Below are positions 45,958 through 58,392 of a stretch of 64,000 nt of DNA, one piece after another. Source of the stretch: Megamerina dolium (Eukaryota > Arthropoda > Insecta > Diptera > Megamerinidae). A program made the translations under genes and the position numbers. Under the pieces are notes generated by a model that saw only the letters and a program-made list of their open reading frames with translations, did not search any database and was not told the origin of the DNA. The stretch covers positions 17,399,733-17,463,732 of the forward strand of contig OY978530.1 in NCBI GenBank assembly GCA_963854835.1, in the 5' to 3' direction. The number at the start of each line of letters is the position of its first letter. Within the stretch, counting starts at the first letter, position 1.

Positions 45958-46830
45958 GCTTTTTATTGGATCTTTCTAAAATTACTTAGAAACTAACAAT
46001 ATGTAATCAAATCTTACAAACTAAATAAAATTATGTGATATTCCCAACGTTCCATCACAATTTGTTGAGTCACGAGGTATAGCAATTTTACAGCATATTC
46101 AGTGTGTCTTTTCTTTTTAATCGACGATGCCCCGTGCTCAGCAACAATTGCCTAGCAAGGGGATTAGGATGACTGTGTAATTTTTGAATGTAGCTTCTGC
46201 AAGACGTTGCAACTTCCTCAGAAATTGTGGGTACATTTAAATCTCGATGGATGTTAACGTTCCTCATATACCAAGGCGCGTTTACAATAATTCGCAGACA
46301 CTTGGATTGTATTTGTTGCAATTTTTCGATATTTGAGGGAGATGCGGTGCCCCAAAACTGCTTTATATAATAGCACTTTGTATTCGAGATTCAACTTTGA
46401 TCTTTTGTGTATCAGCCACCATAACTGATTAATTTTAAGCTTGATCTGAGTTTTCTTTACCTCTATGTGATTTTTCCAGGTCAGCCTTCTGTCGAGGTGA
46501 ATACCCAAGTACTTTGTTGAGGAACATTGTGGAATTGATTGGCCATTAATTTTAAGTGGGGGACATGTATCTGGCCTTAGCGTGAAGGTTACATGTACGC
46601 TCTTTGATTCATTGACTTTTATACGCCATTTTGCTAGCCAGATTTCGAGAGAATCGATATGAGTGACATCACTTTTTCTGAGCTTTGTCACAGAGCTTTT
46701 TTAGAAGCTTTTTCATTGCAGGTAGATACCGTTCGAAAGAAAAATCTTTTCTATATTAAAGATTTGCTTCAGTCGTTCAGAGAACCAACGCACTAACCAC
46801 TGAGCTACGACACCCACACAATAAAATTAT
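45760..46830 (-). mobile_element. SINE (copy d) split by a jockey-type LINE fragment
   Basis: On the minus strand the SINE head (46830-46691) and 3' part (45924-45790, with cggaaccggcta and acgcacaatag) flank a 5'-truncated jockey-type piece (about 46690-45925). That piece ends in a 28-T tract, i.e. poly(A) on the minus strand. The mirror copy is 55461-56580. Confidence 0.85.
46088..46691 (-). pseudogene. jockey-type RT C-terminus, left-arm copy, 32-bp deletion
   Basis: Same protein as 55625-56260, but 32 bp are missing near 46363 between matching ca dinucleotides. The frame therefore breaks after LLYKA and resumes as QSKCLRIIVNAPWY in another frame. Landmarks KYLGIHLDRRLTWKNHIE and RRLKRKDTLNML are retained. 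Confidence 0.82.
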
Positions 46831-47240
46831 AAAAGTAAAAACGCCGCTAAATAAACAACAAGGAAATAACGTTTTATACGAAACAAGAGAGAGGATTGCA
46901 ATCAAATATATATAGGACAACAAAACCAATGTTATATGCTTAGAAAAGCTAGAACTGAATCTCTTATAAAATAGTCACACACACACCAATGCAATTTCTC
47001 AATACCACGTTTATGATTCCGCTTAAAATGTTCTACAGTAGTGATGTGCGGCTCCCAGTATTTAAAGGACTGGTACTGGGGAGTCCGGTTCCGAGTGGAA
47101 CCGGGTTTTTGGACCAGTTCCGGTTCTCAACAAAGTGGTAACGGAAATAGTCCGTATCGAAACAACAAAAGATTATAAAACGTTTTTGCAAAAATCAATA
47201 TATGACATTCATTCATTAGTTGATATTTGTATGACAAAAA

Positions 47241-49077
47241 TTTAATAAAAATAAAACACATGAAACTGACCTGAGCTCCGAGATAGTTGTACGTACGACG
47301 TTTCTGAGTAAAACAGAGGTTTGTAAATTTTTCATCTGTTCTTTTGGGTTTTGCTTCTTTCTGGGCCGATTTTCGTTTTCAAATTTTGGAATGGTTTTTC
47401 GTGTCTTTGGACTTATTTTTCGGTTTTCCTGAGAGCATTTTTTATCCTTTTAAACCGTTTTTTGTTTTTATAAGACCCAGAACGTCCGGTTCATTAAAGG
47501 ACCCGGTTCGCTGGTTACTGTTCCTTGGTTCTGGGCATCACTATTCACCACTGCATTCGCATTTTCTCTAAAATTAATTTTTTCATCTAATACCCAAATC
47601 AATACTACATACTACAGTCAAATATATCACATATAAAGTTTGGTCCCGATTGGAGAAAAGAAATTAATTTTTATTTTCTGAGTCCCCAAAGAGGAATCTG
47701 AACTTTGACCCACACCTTGACCGTCTTCAGTCGTGGCCAAAATTTATATGTGATATCTTCGACCGTGGTATTACCGATTAGGTTTAGGAAGTCTAATGTC
47801 TAATTTCTTCCTACATTAAGGACCACCCAGTAAACAAGAATATTTAAGTTAATTTAATGATGAACATGGTTGTGTTTATAACAGTATAATTTTTTTAATA
47901 TTTCACATATACGAACTATTTATATATTTTATATCATATTGTATATTTTATGTGAATGTATTAGTATATTTCCTTAGTATTTTATATATACGTAAACTTT
48001 GCAAAAAATTTAATAGATTTATAAATTTGTTCCTTGATTGATGAATTTAATCCTTGATTTTCACAGGTGGAAAAATTGGCTCTTAATAATAAACGTTTTG
48101 TAGTTTTTTATAAATAGAGAATTTCAGTGAAATATAATGTAAAACAGTAAAAGTTGTAGCTGGTTTGCGTTTATTTGGCATTTTATTTTATTATTCCGTA
48201 AAATTAAATGTGTTTTATTTCATATTTTTTCATACTTTTTATACTGTTTTATTACTACAACTTTAAGTTGACAAGTTAGCTGTAATTTTTGTAATATTAT
48301 AATTAATTGTGTTATGAATGTACTTTCTCATATACTCGTACGTAATGTATGCATGAATATAAAAAATAAAATATAAACTGTTTATGAAATGAAAAAGCTG
48401 GCCTTCTTTTAACTTTTTTTTTGGGGAGGGCATTTGAACTTATATAGCTTTTTCATTTGGCCGATTTAACTTTTTTATTTTCGAAATCCTGGCAACACTG
48501 GCTATATGTTTGAAATTATTTGATCTATATCACAACTTGTGATATAGATTTTAAGTTACATTTATATTTACTTATTTATTTATTTAAAAAATGTTTTCAA
48601 AACAAAATATTAAAAATGTAAGCGCAAATGCAATGCTAAAATGTTTAATTGTTTATTTATGTGTTTGTACAGAACTTGTATTTGTTTCGTACAAGAACTA
48701 TGAAGCATGTTTTTTGTTCTTGTTTTATTTAAACAACTTGGACGCTCATGAAGATGCTTAAAATTCAGCGAAACGTCAAGTAAGGTGAAATAAAATAATT
48801 TTGTTTTTTCCTTTGCACCCTAAGACAATTGTTTATTAAGCCTCTATATTTTGAAACAACATTAATTTTTTAATTTTTTTTTAATTCCAGAATGTTATGT
48901 ATGTAGTAATATATAGTATTTTTTATATATACTGGTGTTGTCTTTCCAAAGTTTAGCTCTTGTGTATAAAAATGGTTGGTTGGCAGGCTTTCTTCTTCTA
49001 TGTGAAAAATGGATTGATATTTCTAAATATTTGAGTCAGCTCTGTTTGGGATGGTTTGTCCATGTGTCCTAATTTCA

Positions 49078-49078
<1 letters not shown>
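47241..49078. other. Unassigned A/T-rich spacer of the large inverted repeat
   Basis: No coding similarity. A 27-base palindrome lies at 48523-48549. An open frame at 47344-47571 is aromatic-rich (FFGFPESIFYPFKPFF) but looks like chance. Confidence 0.4.
48523..48549. other. 27-base palindrome
   Basis: atctatatcacaa and ttgtgatatagat are perfect reverse complements around a single C. Confidence 0.9.
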
Positions 49079-49366
<288 letters not shown>

Positions 49367-49368
49367 AT

Positions 49369-49429
49369 ACCAGGTGTACAAGCTTTTGATCATAGATGGC
49401 GTTAGTGAGCATATTGAGCTATTATATTA
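49369..49429 (+). mobile_element. mariner 5' terminal scrap
   Basis: ccaggtgtacaagctt is a mariner-type terminal inverted repeat; gatggcg, gtgagcatattgagctattat follow, as in the longer copy at 53696. It is cut off where the duplicated virus-like module begins. Confidence 0.78.
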
Positions 49430-50355
49430 TATTTATTACGGAATTTCGATGCATTCTAATTATATACAACAAGTAATTATTGATGTTCAAGGATTTAAGG
49501 GTCCCGAAAAACAATTTATTTTACAGGATTTGGCAATATCCTTTAACATCAATGAAGATATGCATTTCATCGTAAATCCACCATTCGCCTTTAGTGATCT
49601 TTCACTATTCTATCAAAAACAAGCAGGCTCGAAACACAACAACATTCGATGGGATGCTGGGTCAATAACATTACAAAGCTTAGCCAATTTCTTGCAGGAA
49701 AATGTATTTAATTGTGAAATTTATGTTGTGAGAAGAGAAAGTGGCTTCGAGTCATTAATCGGACTTTCAAATATATTCAATTTAGATGATTACGGATGTG
49801 AAAATTTGAAAAATATTAGAGAAAAATATGGCTATATTTATGGTTGTTTCACAATCAAAACTGCTCAATGTTAGACCTTTAAGAAAATTTTTGAATTTTG
49901 AAATGAAAACATATTGATTTAATTTTTTATATTAATTTACTAATTTTTTTATATTATAATAATATGCTTATTTAGTCATCTTAATATTAGACATAAAATT
50001 GTTTAATTTAATTTTTACAATAATCGAATAACAAAGTATAATATCTAATATTTTTACATTAACAATCAATAAAAACTATGTACAGAAATAAAGGAAAAAG
50101 CTTAAAACTTTATTTTTTTCCACTCAATCATCGAATTCATTTAGACAGTTAAGTAATAAACTGAGATTTCGCGTGATGGAATATTTTTAGGAATACCATT
50201 TACTTTGTTTTGAACATTATAATTCTCCACATCTATTGAATACATTTTAGCACATAGTCCAATAAATGCACGCACGACTGCCCCATTATTTCATCTTTCA
50301 TCATACCTAAGTTTTTTTATTTTTCAATGGTATATTAAAGGGGTTATCAATAGCA
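49430..50355 (+). repeat. Direct repeat unit 2 of the virus-like module
   Basis: 926 bp; differs from unit 1 mainly by a 3-base caa insertion near 49469 and a few substitutions. Unlike unit 1, it continues into the rest of the PolB remnant, so unit 2 is the more complete context. Confidence 0.93.
49449..49874 (+). CDS. Conserved ORF of unknown function (IIDVQGFK family), copy 2
   Basis: 141 codons, identical to copy 1 apart from one extra Gln (IQQVII) and Lys to Arg (VVRRESG). The frame is technically open further upstream through (TA)n sequence, but the Met at 49449 matches copy 1 and is the sensible start. It converges with the PolB remnant on the minus strand 430 bp away, an arrangement I would expect in a Polinton/adintovirus-like element. 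Function unknown. Confidence 0.55.
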   Translation: MHSNYIQQVIIDVQGFKGPEKQFILQDLAISFNINEDMHFIVNPPFAFSDLSLFYQKQAGSKHNNIRWDAGSITLQSLANFLQENVFNCEIYVVRRESGFESLIGLSNIFNLDDYGCENLKNIREKYGYIYGCFTIKTAQC

Positions 50356-50960
50356 ATAGCATCATAGCCCGATGTATGAAATCTGCTATCAATATCATCA
50401 TTGATATCTTGATAAAAATCATTACCGCGAATATTATACGTGAAAGAACCGGTATCCATATAACATGGCGATAAATTTTCCTTAAATTTTGGATTCATAT
50501 ATTGATAATTAAAAACATACATTTTAAGTTTTGATAATTCCAAAATTGCAAATCCGAGATGTATCGGTTTATTATACAATACTCTCATTCTATTCATTTG
50601 AATAGTACACATACTCTCATCAAAAATTGATATGCTATGATAATTCGGGCTAGCTATCAGCGCTCTGACTTCTTTCTTTTTATGAAGGTTTTCCCAAAAT
50701 TATTCATTAGGTTTTCAAATTCATTTGTAGCTAAGGTGCGATACTGATTGTTTAAATCAATATACTGATTTTTACTGTTTTATTATTTGAAGGGTTCGTA
50801 TTTTCAACACAAAATGGTAAATCGTTATGCAGCTCATGTATTTCGAGAGGTGTATTCACTCACTAGGTCTATTCAATATATCTTTAACATTAATGTTCTC
50901 AACCCACTTAAATTCATCTGTTGGTAGATATTGTGACATTACCCAACCCTAAATATTCAT
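50307..50960 (-). pseudogene. DNA polymerase B remnant, protein-primed type (Polinton/adintovirus-like)
   Basis: Minus strand, from about 50960 downward: GWVMSQYLPTDEFKW, then EIHELHNDLPFCVE, then NEFENLMNN with FGKTF (motif B region KxxxNxxFGK), then SPNYHSISIFDES-like sequence. In the open frame 50612-50307 come NKPIHLGFAILELSKLKMYV and PCYMDTGSF, motif C where YxDTDS is expected, so the second Asp is Gly. FHTSGYDAI follows. The motif A Asp and the N-terminal exonuclease are missing, and stops and deletions are frequent. Such polymerases replicate linear, TIR-ended virus-like transposons. It is not functional. Confidence 0.72.
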
Positions 50961-51339
50961 ATTATTTCATTGCATTGAAATCATTCATATATTTATTGTT
51001 TGCCACCACGAATTCCCTTTTGTACAAAATTATGCATTGAGTATGAAGTAAATAACTAATGAAATGGAGGTATGCTTCAACATTGCATCCCATGATAAAC
51101 TCGGAGCTTTATATTATTGACATGGATCAACGACGAGTTAAATATTGTATTAAGCATGTATATAATGATTATGTTGGAACTGATCTTATATATGAGCAGT
51201 TCCATGAGATATACAGAGAATGTTGTTTCTTGGATGTTCGAAAAAGTTTGGTAACAAATTGTCGATAAATGGCACTAAAATGCAATATATCTGGTAATAT
51301 TAATTGCATCTATTGCTACACAATAGCTTTAGCTTGAGC
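50961..51339. other. Unassigned stretch with a short ORF
   Basis: A 69-codon plus-strand frame at 51059-51268 (IDMDQRRVKYCIKHVYNDYV) shows no family resemblance to me. It might belong to the same virus-like element as PolB or be chance. Confidence 0.25.
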
Positions 51340-51715
51340 AAGATCGGCACATAAACAGCGTGGACGTTGCTAGGGGACTAGGCATTCATCACTAAACAGT
51401 TATCGACCATTTGAAGAAAGATGGATACACAAAGAAGCTCGATGTGTGTCTGCCACATGAAATAACAGTGAAAAATTTAATGGTCCGAATTTCCATTTGG
51501 AATTCACTGCTAACACGGAACGAAATCGAACCATTTCTGAAGCGAATAATTGCGGGCGATGAAAAGTGGATCACGTATGACAATAATGTGCGAAAAAGAT
51601 CATCGACGAAGTGAGGTAAAGCTTCGCAAATGGTGGCAAAGTCAGGATTGACACCGAGAAAGGTAATGCTGCGTATCTGTTGGGATTGGAAGGGAATCGT
51701 AGGAATTACGAATTT
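51340..51715 (+). pseudogene. mariner transposase fragment (irritans-like)
   Basis: DVARGLGIHH, TVIDHLKKDGYTKKLDVCLP, then NEIEPFLKRIIAGDEKWITY (first catalytic Asp in GDEKW), RKRSSTK and VMLRICWDWKGI (WDxKGI motif). One stop after STK. It ends at about 51715 directly against minus-strand gypsy sequence. Part of it (from 51515) is repeated inverted at 54870-55036. Confidence 0.78.
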
Positions 51716-52096
51716 TGTTATTGTTGTGCGAAAGGCACTACACTACTCCCCGCCTAACAAAATCGTACGGGTTTCCTAATTGTACGTTTTTATCTACGCT
51801 CACTGGATGACTGTAGAAGAATTTGATCATCAGTTCGTAGTGGGTTTTAATTTAAAGGCCGCTCGTCTTCTGACCACAGATAAGCTGGTTTTAGCCTATC
51901 GATGCTGATGTTTCCAAACGCTCGTTTATCTTAATTATGTAGCATTTCTCTTCACGTTGTATCACTTCGAAGGGACCTTCGTAGAGTGATGACAGTGATA
52001 GGCGTACTTTGTCGCTTCGAACTAAAACGTGACTACATTTCCTGAAATCTGGAATAATAAATAAATAATATCGACATGTATATATATACATATATG

Positions 52097-52100
<4 letters not shown>
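51515..52100 (-). repeat. Left arm of 0.59-kb inverted repeat (partner 54450-55036)
   Basis: Reverse complement of 54450-55036 with few differences. It spans the mariner/gypsy junction, so that junction existed before duplication. Its inner edge is in a (TA)n array. Confidence 0.92.
51716..52080 (-). pseudogene. gypsy pol C-terminus and 3' end, left-arm copy
   Basis: Minus strand: [38 protein letters not shown] and [13 protein letters not shown], the C-terminal integrase tail of a Ty3/gypsy element (the family usually reads YEGPFxVI ... [10 protein letters not shown]). Beyond the stop, LKPAYL-like and GRR-like residues and ggggagtagtgtag (polypurine tract and probable LTR start) follow. It is separate from the large gypsy element above. 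Confidence 0.75.
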
Positions 52101-52152
<52 letters not shown>

Positions 52153-52215
52153 TATGTATACATACATATATATGTATACATACATATATATGTATACATA
52201 CATATATACATATGT

Positions 52216-52295
<80 letters not shown>
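52076..52295. repeat. (TA)n/(TATG)n array
   Basis: TA repeats with regular catacatatatatgta units (52145-52225). Confidence 0.93.
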
Positions 52296-52298
<3 letters not shown>

Positions 52299-52646
52299 GG
52301 ATCTGACGGAAGAGCAACGCGTAGCGGACGAAACTACTGAGCAACGCGTAACAGACGGACGGACATATGCCTTTAAGCAAGACTGACTACCATATACCTA
52401 CAAATGCGACTATGAACTAATACACTTTTAGATGCAACCCTGACGGACAAAAGGACAGAATAGAATGTAAGTTATTTCTTTAGTCTTTAAACCACGAGCG
52501 TGCGAATAAGATCACTGTCCGCAATTACATAAATACTTATTCTAATTATTCTAATTTCTAAGTATTTATAACTTAAACCTAAATCGAAAACCTAATACTA
52601 ATTAAAGATAATTTTAAAACTAAAGAACTGCGGTTTAATTTCCCTA
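52296..52646. other. Possible LTR-like segment
   Basis: gagcaacgcgta occurs twice (52311, 52341) and the region ends in a cctacata edge. Its base composition is less A/T-rich at the start. No partner is present, so LTR status is a guess. Confidence 0.25.
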
Positions 52647-52683
52647 CATATATACATATATATAAATATATATGCATATATTT

Positions 52684-52775
<92 letters not shown>

Positions 52776-52776
52776 T
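52647..52776. repeat. (TA)n array
   Basis: Nearly pure TA from 52690; more mixed before. Confidence 0.93.
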
Positions 52777-53177
52777 GATTGTGTGAGGGATGGGATGCCA
52801 GGTGAACTCGTTCCAACGATGGTTGCTTCCTCCAGGTGATCGTGGTGTGTGTGAGTGTGGGGATGTTTGTTTGTGTAATGCTGCTGATGCTACGAAGGAT
52901 GGTGTTGTTTATTTATTATTTTAAATGAATTATAACACACGCGATTATTTCGTATTTGTAAATATACAATATTACTTAACGTGTAAATTAATAAATAGAG
53001 GGAGAGATATTTTGCGCGCACTGGCTGTCTATTTACTTCGAGATATCTTTTGAGAATGATAAAAAACAATCAAAACGGGCGGCCAGAAGAGAGAAATGTT
53101 ATATAAGTAACAGGGTTGCCAACCCACTCAAATGTAGACATACAAACAGTGCACGCGTCTAACCCTGGCGTAGACAT

Positions 53178-53183
<6 letters not shown>
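52777..53183. other. Unassigned segment between TA arrays
   Basis: Contains gtgtgtgtgag and G/T-rich sequence to about 52905, then A/T-rich sequence. No domain or element end recognised. Confidence 0.3.

Positions 53184-53256
<73 letters not shown>
53184..53256. repeat. (TA)n array inside a mariner remnant edge
   Basis: Perfect TA repeats. The mariner frame reaches the GDEKWI motif and is then replaced by TA sequence, so the array sits at the break. Confidence 0.93.
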
Positions 53257-53258
<2 letters not shown>

Positions 53259-53640
53259 CGTAGTGATCCACTTTTCATCACCAGTAACGATGCGATGCAA
53301 AAAACCTTTCCTTTGTTGCCTTTGGAGCAGCTGTTCGCAAGTGAAAAATCGCCTTTCGACGTCTCTCGGCTTTAAGTCGTACGGTACCCAATTTCCTTGC
53401 TTTTGAATCATTCCCAATAGTTTCAATCGATGGGAAATGGCTTGGCGTGTAACTTCGAACAATTTGGCAAGTTCTTCTTGCGTTTGACACGAGTCCTCAT
53501 CGAGTAATGCCTCCAATTCAGCATCTTCAAACTACTTCGGCTGTCCTGGACGTTCTTTGTCTTCCACATCAAAATCACCACTTCTGAAACGCACAAACCA
53601 CCTCTCGCATGTTGAAACTAAAAGAGCACACTCCGGATAA
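53257..53640 (-). pseudogene. mariner transposase fragment (mauritiana-like)
   Basis: Minus strand: FVRFRSGDFDVEDKERPGQP in 53640-53530, a stop, then EALLDEDSCQTQEELAKLF, TRQAISHRLKLLGMIQKQG, NWVPYDLKPRDVERR and FLHRIVTGDEKWI (first catalytic Asp). This is the N-terminal two thirds of mariner up to GDEKW; the rest is replaced by a (TA)n array. The N-terminal 40 residues and the TIR are not recognised on this side. Confidence 0.85.
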
Positions 53641-53695
53641 GCTTCGGAGAGTAATATATATATATAATATATATATTTATGTATATATATACATA

Positions 53696-54160
53696 CCAGG
53701 TGTACAAGCTTAAATCCGCTGTTTCCTCGTAGATGGCGCTGGTGAGCATATTGAGCTATTATCGACTGTGCATCCTTTTTTTATGAGTTCGACACCTTTT
53801 TACATCAATTAGTAAACATCATCATTGATTTCATACAACAACATACATTTTTCCTCATATAATCATGTCTAGTTTCGTGCCAGAAAAAGAGCAATTGCGG
53901 GAAGCTCTACTTTGTTTCTTCAATTTAAAGAAATCTACTGCTGAGTCGCATCGAATGCTTGTAGAAGCCTATGGTGACAGTGCGCTATCGGAAACCACTT
54001 GCAGAGACTGGTTTCGTCTGTTGAAAGAAGGCCATTTTGACTTGAGTGACAGGAAGCGTGAAAATAGACCCAGAAAAGTTGAGGACCATGATTTGCAGGC
54101 TCTTTTGGATGAGGACGACATCCAATCGCAAAAAATTCTTGCCGAACAATTAGGTTAGGC
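53696..54160 (+). pseudogene. mariner 5' half with TIR
   Basis: TIR ccaggtgtacaagcttaaat at 53696, a 5' UTR, then a 97-codon frame (53865-54158): MSSFVPEKEQLREALLCFFN, KSTAESHRMLVEAYGD, CRDWFRLLKEGHFDLSD and LLDEDDIQSQKILAEQLG. This is the DNA-binding half of a mariner transposase of a lineage distinct from its neighbours. It ends abruptly and is followed by A/T-rich sequence and a (TA)n array. Confidence 0.85.
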
Positions 54161-54233
54161 AAATACTTTGAATAAATTAATTTTTGGCTTTCTATGAAAA
54201 AAAATTTGTTTTTTATGTATATGTTTTATTTAT

Positions 54234-55036
<803 letters not shown>

Positions 55037-55460
55037 TTTTGTCATACAAATATCAACTAATGAATGAATGTCATATATTGATTTTTGCAAAAACGTTTTA
55101 TAATCTTTTGTTGTTTCGATAGGGACTATTTCCGTTACCACTTTGTTGAGAACCGGAACTGGTCCAAAAACCCGGTTCCACTCGGAACCGGACTCCCCAG
55201 TACCAGTCCTTTAAATACTGGGAGCCGCACATCACTACTGTAGAACATTTTAAGCGGAATCATAAACGTGGTATTGAGAAATTGCATTGGTGTGTGTGTG
55301 ACTATTTTATAAGAGATTCAGTTCTAGCTTTTCTAAGCATATAACATTGGTTTTGTTGTCCTATATATATTTGATTGCAATCCTCTCTCTTGTTTCGTAT
55401 AAAACGTTATTTCCTTGTTGTTTATTTAGCGGCGTTTTTACTTTTATAATTTTATTGTGT

Positions 55461-56390
55461 GGGTGTCGTAGCTCAGTGGTTAGTGCGTTGGTTCTCTGAA
55501 CGACTGAAGCAAATCTTTAATATAGAAAAGATTTTTCTTTCGAACGGTATCTACCTGTCGGGAAGTAATTAGCAATTCTTCCGGCAGTAACAACTTGCAA
55601 TGAAAAAGCTTCTAAAAAAGCTCTGTGACAAAGCTCAGAAAAAGTGATGTCACTCATATCGATTCTCTCGAAATCTGGCTAGCAAAATGGCGTATAAAAG
55701 TCAATGAATCAAAGAGCGTACATGTAACCTTCACGCTAAGGCCAGATACATGTCCCCCACTTAAAATTAATGGCCAATCAATTCCACAATGTTCCTCAAC
55801 AAAGTACTTGGGTATTCACCTCGACAGAAGGCTGACCTGGAAAAATCACATAGAGGTAAAGAAAACTCAGATCAAGCTTAAAATTAATCAGTTATGGTGG
55901 CTGATACACAAAAGATCAAAGTTGAATCTCGAATACAAAGTGCTATTATATAAAGCAATCCTGAAGCCAATCTGGACTTATGGTATTCAGTTTTGGGGCA
56001 CCGCATCTCCCTCAAATATCGAAAAATTGCAGCGAATACAATCCAAGTGTCTGCGAATTATTGTAAACGCGCCTTGGTATATGAGGAACGTTAACATCCA
56101 TCGAGATTTAAATGTACCCACAATTTCTGAGGAAGTTGCAACGTCTTGCAGAAGCTACATTCAAAAATTACACAGTCATCCGAATCCCCTTGCTAGGCAA
56201 TTGTTGCTAAGCACGGGGCATCGTCGATTAAAAAGAAAAGACACACTGAATATGCTGTAAAATTGCTATACCTCGTGACTCAACAAATTGTGATGGAACG
56301 TTGGGAATATCACATAATTTTATTTAGTTTGTAAGATTTGATTACATATTGTTAGTTTCTAAGTAATTTTAGAAAGATCCAATAAAAAGC

Positions 56391-56421
<31 letters not shown>

Positions 56422-56550
56422 CAAGTGTTATGCCACTCGGAACCGGCTAATATAAGTAGGTTATTTGTAATACTGTCCAAAATTTAACACGCACAATAGT
56501 TTGGAAGAGAAGCTTGGCCAAAGGTCCTTTCAGAGCTATTAAGAACCACA

Positions 56551-56580
<30 letters not shown>
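55461..56580 (+). mobile_element. SINE (copy e) split by a jockey-type LINE fragment
   Basis: The SINE head begins at 55461 with a perfect A box (tagctcagtgg); the B box is deleted (ctctgaacgactgaagc replaces it). The body runs to gtgatgtc (55651). A 5'-truncated LINE with a 26-A tail follows (to 56421). The SINE resumes with caagtgttatgcc and ends in (attt)n at 56552-56580. Comparison with copy c proves the interruption. Confidence 0.87.
55625..56260 (+). pseudogene. jockey-type RT C-terminal fragment, intact frame
   Basis: 211 codons; the first few derive from SINE sequence. LEIWLAKWRIKVNESKSVHV, TFTLRPDTCPPLKINGQ, KYLGIHLDRRLTWKNHI and ILKPIWTYGIQFWGTAS are the RT thumb and C-terminus of the jockey clade; the YADD palm lies upstream and is missing. 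Ends RRLKRKDTLNML, then a 3' UTR with an aataaaaagc signal and poly(A). A dead-on-arrival 5' truncation. Confidence 0.88.
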
Positions 56581-56582
<2 letters not shown>

Positions 56583-56630
56583 ATCATTCATCGGCTGGAG
56601 AGATGACTGGAAAGTCACATATAACAATCA

Positions 56631-57002
56631 TTGAAAACGGCCGCTCATAAAATGGATGTGAGAAAAATAATATCAAGCAGAAATTCTTGGTCAAATGCAT
56701 GCGCTAGTAAGATGGTTCTTGTTGAAGGGGAGGATGCTGATATGTGTAGATTATGCATGGAAGACGCAGAGACAGCGGCGCACATACTGTTCCAGTGTCC
56801 TGCATTGGCAAGCACGCTGGGTCGACAATTTATTGACGAACTCAAAATATGGAACATACCTCACAAAGATATGAAGAAGGGAACTAGAAGAATTCTGCAA
56901 CCAAACAAGTACATAACACACGATTTGAGGGACCCAGATAATAGAGGTCTGATTCGGCTAATCCCTAAAATATATATAATAAGAACATCGCTTATAATGT
57001 GA
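56631..57002 (+). pseudogene. LINE ORF2 C-terminal fragment, right-arm copy
   Basis: 123 codons with CRLCMEDAETAAHILFQCPA (zinc-binding Cys-x2-Cys-His-Cys pattern) and FIDELKIWNIPHKDMKK. It matches the left-arm frame 45344-45715. Not part of the SINE or of the jockey-type piece; probably the end of a separate R1/I/LOA-type LINE. Confidence 0.6.
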
Positions 57003-57349
57003 TATTGCAATTGTATGTTAGTGATGTGTTTTCTGTAGAGGTTGCAATGATGTTATTGAAGTTGTCTGTTAACTTTGGAATGTACGTAACACTTAAGAAA
57101 TGCTTGACTTTGCGTTGTAGTTGCGGTTATGACACTTTGGTAGGTTGTTACACCTTTGTTTTTCTTGTATTAGGTTATTTATAAGTTTCTGTGGATAGTT
57201 CTTCTATTCTCGAATAGTGTGTATTTTCTCAACGTTTCTTTTATATATAAAATTTTTTGCAGTATTGCAATTTTGCAGTATTTTTGTGGTTGGGCAGAAA
57301 AGCAGTTAATAATTCGTACAGATGTTGTAAGTTTTGAATACCAGTCTAG

Positions 57350-57690
57350 TACTAAGTTCTAAAGGGATGCTCCATCGTAAACTGCAGTTTCGTATTGTCG
57401 TTGTTAAGTGTATCCAATATTGTTTTCGCATTTTTCCGAATTATTACTAATAAATTACCTATATATTTTGCTATACATTTTATGTCTATATGTTTCTTTT
57501 TAAGTTCCATGAATGTTGTGTCTAATAAGCTGCCCATGATTATATCGGCAATTGGAGGAGATAGAGGACCACCCATTGACATATCAAACGTTTGGTATTT
57601 TTGTTATATTTGTAATCACTTACAGTTTTTGCATAATAATTTTGATAGCAAAGTTTGTTTATATATATGTAAACAATGAAATAATAATTT
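57350..57690 (-). pseudogene. Penelope-like element RT fragment
   Basis: Minus strand: QTFDMSMGGPLSPPIADIIM, LLDTTFMELKKKHIDIKCIA, then KYIGNLLVIIRKN where YVDD would be expected (here Tyr-Ile-Gly-Asn), and NNDNTKLQFTMEHPF. The MGxPLSP and TLxQFTME motifs are characteristic of Penelope-like elements. Only about 80 codons survive, and the catalytic Asp pair is lost. The GIY-YIG endonuclease is not seen. Confidence 0.75.
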
Positions 57691-58392
57691 TATATTGTAA
57701 TTCTTGAATATTGAATCGGATAACAAAACGAATTTAATCATCGATGAATTGTTAGACTTCTTACGATTTTATGATTTTTTGAATTATGATTGGGGGATAT
57801 TTTGGGTTCATTTACTACTTCAACCGATTCAACCCTATTTCCGGAGACCTGTTGATCAACATATTGTATAGTTAATTTATGTGAGGTACGTACTAAGAAT
57901 AAAGCGCGGTAAATGCAGTGAATTGATCAATGAAAATCTGATAAACTTTTACAAGAGATGATAAAAGGCGCCAAAAATGCGATTCACAAATGTAATGTAA
58001 CTATAATTTAGAGCTAAAGTGCCTTAAAAACTACACTATAACGCATAAAGTACTCGTTAAATGAGTTGTGAACAAGAGATAGTGAAAATTATTCTATTGC
58101 AGAAGCAACTGCTGTAATTCTGCTTAAATGCAATGGGAAATGGCAATTACAAAAACAAAACCTGAAAAACATTTTTTTTTAAATAGTATGAGTAAATAAT
58201 AAATTTACACGAAAACAACTATAGTTTCCAGATGTGGCGGCTTTATAATGTTGTCCTGAAGTGTACTATGAAATGATTTATAAAGCACCAAAGTGACATG
58301 TGGTTACTACATTATATGTGTATACATGTATGAGTTTTTTTATGTATTACACCTATAAAAGCTTCTTATTGTAAGTAACCTTTCTGAATGTA
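57691..58392. other. Unassigned A/T-rich sequence
   Basis: No domain, RNA gene or repeat end recognised. Confidence 0.4.

Larger units (their letters stand above)
45258..47240 (-). repeat. Left arm of 2-kb inverted repeat (partner 55036-57088)
   Basis: Reverse complement of 55036-57088 with scattered substitutions and small indels, including a 32-bp deletion near 46363. The arm contains, on the minus strand, a pair-cuing GGAACCGG-rich stretch (47040-47170), a SINE split by a jockey-type insertion, and a LINE C-terminal fragment. Confidence 0.93.

Noticed and set aside
47344..47571. A short aromatic-rich ORF
   Set aside because: No similarity, no start context, within A/T-rich DNA; likely chance.
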